A stretch of 10,049 bases of DNA from Acanthaster planci (Eukaryota; Echinodermata; Asteroidea; Valvatida; Acanthasteridae). The stretch lies in assembly GCF_001949145.1 (NCBI RefSeq), contig NW_019092017.1:1-10049 (forward strand), written 5' to 3'. Of the stretch, positions 7,516 to 10,049 are shown in pieces (within the stretch, counting starts at the first letter, position 1; each line of letters begins with the position of its first letter). The translations under genes were made by a program, and so were the position numbers. The notes beneath the pieces are model-generated. The model ran no database searches. It saw only the letters and a list, made by a program, of their open reading frames with translations, and was not told the DNA's origin.

Positions 7516-7615
7516 ATGACGCTGTCAGCGTTGACCTAAGTGTCTATTCTACGGAAACAATGGTCCATTTCATCGATACCAGCTTTCACTTCTACAACTG
7601 CTCAGTTTTTACATC
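7516..7615 (+). CDS. PLXNB: Plexin exon: IPT1 end into PSI2
   Basis: Completes Asp244, codes residues 245-276 (DAVSVDLSVYSTETMVHFID then TSFHFYNCSVFT) and gives two bases of Ser277. 'VSVxLxV' is the penultimate IPT1 strand, and 'SFxFYxCS' is the invariant plexin transition into PSI2, with C272 its first cysteine. Sequon N271 (NCS). The intron before it is 167 bases. Acceptor CTCTCCCTTAG; donor TC|GTAAGT (GT at 7616), phase 2. Confidence 0.95.
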
Positions 7616-7805
7616 GTAAGTATTTAATTGCAATTGCGCCATCATTTAAATTCCCTATTTTCGTTTAATTTTCTACACACAGTGTGTTCCTCTTGCCCAA
7701 CATGCAAGCAAGATATTTCAGCCCCAAATGTATTCTTTTGGAGTGCAGTTAGTTCAGTATTTGGATTCGGCAATTGATTTTCCATGTTTGTTGTTTTACA
7801 TATAG

Positions 7806-7923
7806 CTGCGTATCCTGCGTTGGTAGTCGCTGGGCCTGTGACTGGTGTGTGTTTGACAACAGATGTACTCATGAAAGCTCCACGTGCACTAAAGCTAATG
7901 AAATCATCATTATTGGGAAAAAT
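7806..7923 (+). CDS. PLXNB: Plexin exon: PSI2
   Basis: Completes Ser277 and codes residues 278-316 (CVSCVGSRWACDWCVFDNRC, THESSTCTKA, NEIIIIGKN). The spacing C-x2-C-x6-C-x2-C-x5-C-x6-C and the C-D-W-C motif at 288-291 identify PSI2. S-R-W-x-C-x-W-C followed by C-T-H is strongly B-like. Seven PSI2 cysteines are visible including C272. The tail NEIIIIGKN leads straight towards IPT2 without a long linker. Acceptor TTGTTTTACATATAG; donor AAT|GTAAGA (GT at 7924), phase 0. Confidence 0.95.
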
Positions 7924-8148
7924 GTAAGAGAGTTACAAACAGAAGTCATTCCATATACATTTATTGGCTTTGCTCTTATTCATCATAATTTTTAAAAGAA
8001 GTCATCATGTCTTTTGGACATACAACACTTTGTACATGTCATCATGCAATTCTGCAAGTGCAATTGTGTTACTTTTTAATTAACACGCAGCTTAATTTGA
8101 TCAGACTACAGTTTTGTTGATTTTCATTTTAGACATTATCAAAGACAG

Positions 8149-8295
8149 TCCTTGTTTCAATCGTTATACACACAGAATCCAGAGGGACCTAAATCATGTC
8201 CACAGCTGGAAGCTCAAAGTGGTGAAGTTCTTCTGCCTAATGGAATCCAGAGAAGTATTACAGTCAGGACTGAAAATCTGCCAAATGCAACTCAG
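8149..8295 (+). CDS. PLXNB: Plexin exon: IPT2, first part
   Basis: Codes residues 317-365 (SLFQSLYTQNPEGPKSCPQL, EAQSGEVLLP, NGIQRSITVR, TENLPNATQ). 'G...CP.....GEhLhPhGhxRxIxVRxxNL' is the usual first half of IPT2; C333 is the conserved cysteine of the CP motif. Sequon N362 (NAT). The start is set by phase. The upstream exon ends in phase 0, and only AG at 8147-8148 keeps the frame. The stronger-looking acceptor TTTTCATTTTAG ending at 8132 would run into TAA within 20 codons in phase 0. The donor is CAG|GTAGAA (GT at 8296). Confidence 0.88.
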
Positions 8296-8549
8296 GTAGA
8301 AATATTCTCATACAATTCTATGAAACCACAAACACAGGGGATTACGAAATGTGCAAGAAAAAGGATTCTTGCCCCATGAGGAAAGCTTATGAGGTACCGC
8401 TTAAGATCGCGTGTTACTGCAAGCAACCTCGTTTCTTCAGCTGTGCATTATTCTACAAATGCTGATGTGTGATAGGTATAAAGTATATTCTTTCCATCAG
8501 CTGTATTGCTTAGAGATTTGTAAGATTCCTTCGTTTGGTTTATGAGTAG

Positions 8550-8645
8550 ATTTCTAGCTATGGTTGTAGCTTGGACATCGAGGGTGTACCTCAGACTGTC
8601 ATGGCACGACGTTATGGAACGGATATCACATGTGAGCAGAAAGCT
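8550..8645 (+). CDS. PLXNB: Plexin exon: IPT2, middle
   Basis: Codes residues 366-397 (ISSYGCSLDIEGVPQTVMAR, then RYGTDITCEQKA). 'Y.C.hxIxGxxxxVxAxRxxxxxIxC' is the IPT2 core strand pair with C371 and C393. The start at 8550 uses AG at 8548-8549 (TTTATGAGTAG). A second AG at 8556-8557, eight bases on, would shift the frame and meet TAG at once, so it is excluded by phase. The donor is GCT|GTAAGT (GT at 8646), phase 0. The 254-base intron before it has no coding text. Confidence 0.9.
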
Positions 8646-8777
8646 GTAAGTAATCATTCAAATCTGCAACTTTCATGAAATTTTGCCGTCTGGCACAGCT
8701 GAAAATCAGTTCTAATTGATATGAGATTAGTTGTTCCACTCACTTTTAATCAATGAAAGCAATCTTTTTCTCAACAG

Positions 8778-8886
8778 TACACGTATTTGTCGAATACTGA
8801 GCCAGAGCTCGAAGTGAGGCTGACTGTTACTTGGACTGACACGTCTGGTGCAGCACATATCCTTGATGACATACATGGGTTTAATG
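8778..8886 (+). CDS. PLXNB: Plexin exon: IPT2, end
   Basis: Codes residues 398-433 (YTYLSNTEPELEVRLTVTWT, DTSGAAHILD, DIHGFN) and one base of Ala434. 'Y.Y.......L.VxLxVxW......L.D......' is the last pair of IPT2 strands before PSI3 in plexins. Acceptor TTTTTCTCAACAG; donor AATG|GTAGGC (GT at 8887), phase 1. The intron before it is 132 bases. Confidence 0.94.
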
Positions 8887-9007
8887 GTAGGCTAAGCAAT
8901 AAAATCAGACGTAAATTTATATGACAGCATAAGTTGCAAAAAGCAACATCCGCAGCCGTATTCCTCATTAACTATTTAAAGTTTCAGTGTGTATTTTTTC
9001 CTGATAG

Positions 9008-9198
9008 CAACTCTGTACAAATGTGAAGTCCAGAAACCAGACTGCAGCCGATGTGTTACAGCCCGTCCAGAGCTTGGATGTCTGTGGTGCGGTGCCATGC
9101 CATCCGTATCGGGTGTTTGTAAGCTGAATGAAACTTGCAATGAAAATGTTGTGACCTTGTATAATGGAGTGAACTGTCCTGATCCAGTTCTCAACGAG
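9008..9198 (+). CDS. PLXNB: Plexin exon: PSI3 and lead into IPT3
   Basis: Completes Ala434 and codes residues 435-497 (TLYKCEVQKPDCSRCVTARP, ELGCLWCGAM, PSVSGVCKLN, ETC..., NCPDPVLNE). The start 'LYKC', then D-C-S-R-C, C-L-W-C at 458-461 and later cysteines give an eight-cysteine PSI3: 439, 446, 449, 458, 461, 471, 477 and 490. CPDP is the standard entry to IPT3. The loop between C461 and C471 (GAMPSVSGV) is slightly long. Sequon N474 (NET). Acceptor TTTTTTCCTGATAG; donor GAG|GTGGGT (GT at 9199), phase 0. Confidence 0.97.
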
Positions 9199-9435
9199 GT
9201 GGGTTGAAATGATGAGCCATTACCACTTCTGCCATTTTACTGTCATTTCTTCCTGAAGCCCTGTTCATAAAAACCAATAGCTTCTTTCGAACGAAATTGC
9301 CACGGGCCTTTCTAAATCAGAATTTGAATTACACTTGCACCAAACATGACCATTTTCCCGTAGAAACTGTAAGGGGTTGTATTCAGTTTGGTCTCACACC
9401 GTTTCCTTGCTTATCACCCCTGAATTATGATGAAG

Positions 9436-9590
9436 GTGTTTCCTTTGACTGGACCAATTGAAGGCAATACAATCCTTGCCGTAATGGGAACTGACATCGG
9501 TCGACGATTTAATGATGTTGTGGCTGTGATGGTTGGCAATCAGTCCTGTGATCTGGACGGATTCAGCTCAGACTATGTCATTGGTGCAAG
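9436..9590 (+). CDS. PLXNB: Plexin exon: IPT3, first part
   Basis: Codes residues 498-548 (VFPLTGPIEGNTILAVMGTD, IGRRFNDVVA, VMVGNQSCDL, DGFSSDYVIGA) and two bases of Ser549. 'V.PLTGPxEGxTxLxVxGxxxG' is the signature start of IPT3, and V.VG...C is its next strand with C535. CPDPVLNE from the previous exon joins to VFPLTGP without gap or excess, matching family spacing. Sequon N532 (NQS). The acceptor AG at 9434-9435 (GATGAAG) lies 15 or so bases after a C/T-rich tract ending near 9420. The donor is AG|GTATAA (GT at 9591), phase 2. Confidence 0.95.
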
Positions 9591-9752
9591 GTATAAGAGC
9601 AAGAGGATTGTTTCCAGCAGAATTAAATTGAAATTTTGTGTAGACTGACTAGCAGGCTGAAACACAAGATACATAAAAACTATTGTCGCTGGGGTCGGTG
9701 AATAACCATCATGAGCAACCTTAAATGAATGTCATGTAACGCTATCTTTCAG

Positions 9753-9867
9753 TGTCAGCTGCAGGACAAGACCAGAACGTGAAGGAAATGAGTCGGTCAG
9801 TTTGACAATCAAGGGGGCAGATGGTACACTGCAGAACAGCTCTGGAACTGTTAACTTTCACTACACA
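9753..9867 (+). CDS. PLXNB: Plexin exon: IPT3, end
   Basis: Completes Ser549 and codes residues 550-587 (VSCRTRPEREGNESVSLTIK, GADGTLQNSS, GTVNFHYT). 'hxCxTxP......xVxLxI........S...F.Y' closes IPT3, with C552 pairing C535. Sequons at N561 (NES) and N577 (NSS). Acceptor GCTATCTTTCAG; donor ACA|GTAAGT (GT at 9868), strong, phase 0. This is the last coding sequence in the window; the 182 bases after it are intron, and no IPT4 text is seen before the end. Confidence 0.95.
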
Positions 9868-10049
9868 GTAAGTTACAGTGGTTAATGCTAAAAAACGCAT
9901 ACAGGATAGCATGCTGACACCAAACGTGTGTTGTCCTTGTACAGTTCAACCATCAAATTCCGGAGTATGAGCTATAGGCCAATTCAAGGTTGTTCAAGTT
10001 TTAAAAATGCGTATGTGGTTGTTTACCTGAGATTGTCCAAATCAGATAG
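9868..10049 (+). other. Start of next intron, runs off the window
   Basis: Begins with GTAAGTTA. An acceptor-like CCTTGTACAG ends at about 9945, but all three frames after it meet stops quickly and give no IPT4-like text, so it is not treated as an exon. Confidence 0.75.

Larger units (their letters stand above)
628..9867 (+). other. PLXNB: Plexin (probably B-type) gene body, partial: 14 internal exons
   Basis: Seen: fourteen coding islands flanked by AG and GT dinucleotides, whose intron phases (1,0,0,2,0,1,2,0,0,0,1,0,2,0) match at every junction, giving 587 uninterrupted codons. The encoded order is Sema end, PSI, IPT, PSI, IPT, PSI, IPT. Known: three PSI domains interleaved with IPT domains after a Sema propeller is the plexin ectodomain; MET/RON receptors have a single PSI. 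Plexins bind semaphorins at the cell surface and signal through a cytoplasmic GAP domain, which is not in this window. Inference: B-type, because the IPT1 text (SYECYFG then RSPA), PSI2 (VGSRWACDWC) and PSI3 (DCSRC, GCLWC) resemble my recollection of vertebrate plexin-B more than plexin-A. No alignment was run. Both gene ends lie outside the window. Confidence 0.93.

Noticed and set aside
8152-8379. Continuous 75-codon open stretch extending past the IPT2 exon
   Set aside because: Residues after ATQ (8295) lose plexin similarity, and the GTAGAA donor plus in-phase exon at 8550 explain the protein; the extension is intron read-through.
628-9867. MET/RON-type receptor or semaphorin instead of plexin
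   Set aside because: MET/RON and semaphorins have one PSI domain; three PSI domains interleaved with IPT domains are seen here.
9946-9990. Possible IPT4 exon after CCTTGTACAG
   Set aside because: All frames stop within about a dozen codons and none gives the expected IPT start.

Overview
This is a eukaryotic, almost certainly animal, genomic window. It is AT-rich and intron-rich, with canonical GT/AG splice sites, and nearly all of it lies inside one plus-strand gene. Protein-coding sequence occurs as short islands of 86 to 191 bases, and each island translates into a recognisable piece of a plexin ectodomain. No bacterial-type gene, operon or RNA gene was seen. The species cannot be named; the divergence from vertebrate plexins and the small 3' introns suggest an invertebrate.

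The gene is a plexin, the cell-surface receptor for semaphorins, and most likely B-type. Fourteen exons between 628 and 9867 join with fully consistent intron phases into one open fragment of 587 codons (1761 nt). Residue numbers below refer to this fragment. In order it encodes: the C-terminal part of the Sema beta-propeller (628-742, 1169-1254, 5190-5315); PSI1 (6184-6299, 6396-6528); IPT1 (7195-7348, 7516-7615); PSI2 (end of 7516-7615, then 7806-7923); IPT2 (8149-8295, 8550-8645, 8778-8886); PSI3 (9008-9198); and IPT3 (9436-9590, 9753-9867). The start codon, signal peptide and most of the Sema domain lie upstream of the window. The remaining IPT domains, transmembrane segment and cytoplasmic GAP domain lie downstream. 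Twelve N-glycosylation sequons and the regular PSI cysteines fit an extracellular protein.

Region by region: 1-627 is upstream intron. 743-1168 is an intron holding a tRNA-like (SINE-type) relic on the minus strand. 1255-5189 is a 3.9-kb intron rich in old repeats: a degenerate tandem array (1538-1890) with an inverted outlying copy, a diverged dispersed repeat pair (2411-2495 and 4136-4221), a 21-bp direct repeat flanking 194 bp (3345-3580), a hairpin-rich higher-GC block (about 3881-4055), and a three-copy 22-23-bp tandem repeat (4844-4910). 5316-6183 is a plain intron. 6529-7194 is an intron carrying a MITE-like inverted-repeat element flanked by TA (6829-7111). From 7349 onward the introns are compact (121-254 bases) and the exons dense.

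The most useful points for a second look are the three places where splice-site choice is not obvious (the first exon, and the acceptors at 8149 and 8550), two weak splice donors (5316 and 7349), and the repeat families in the introns. I found no evidence of a new biological system here beyond these repeats.
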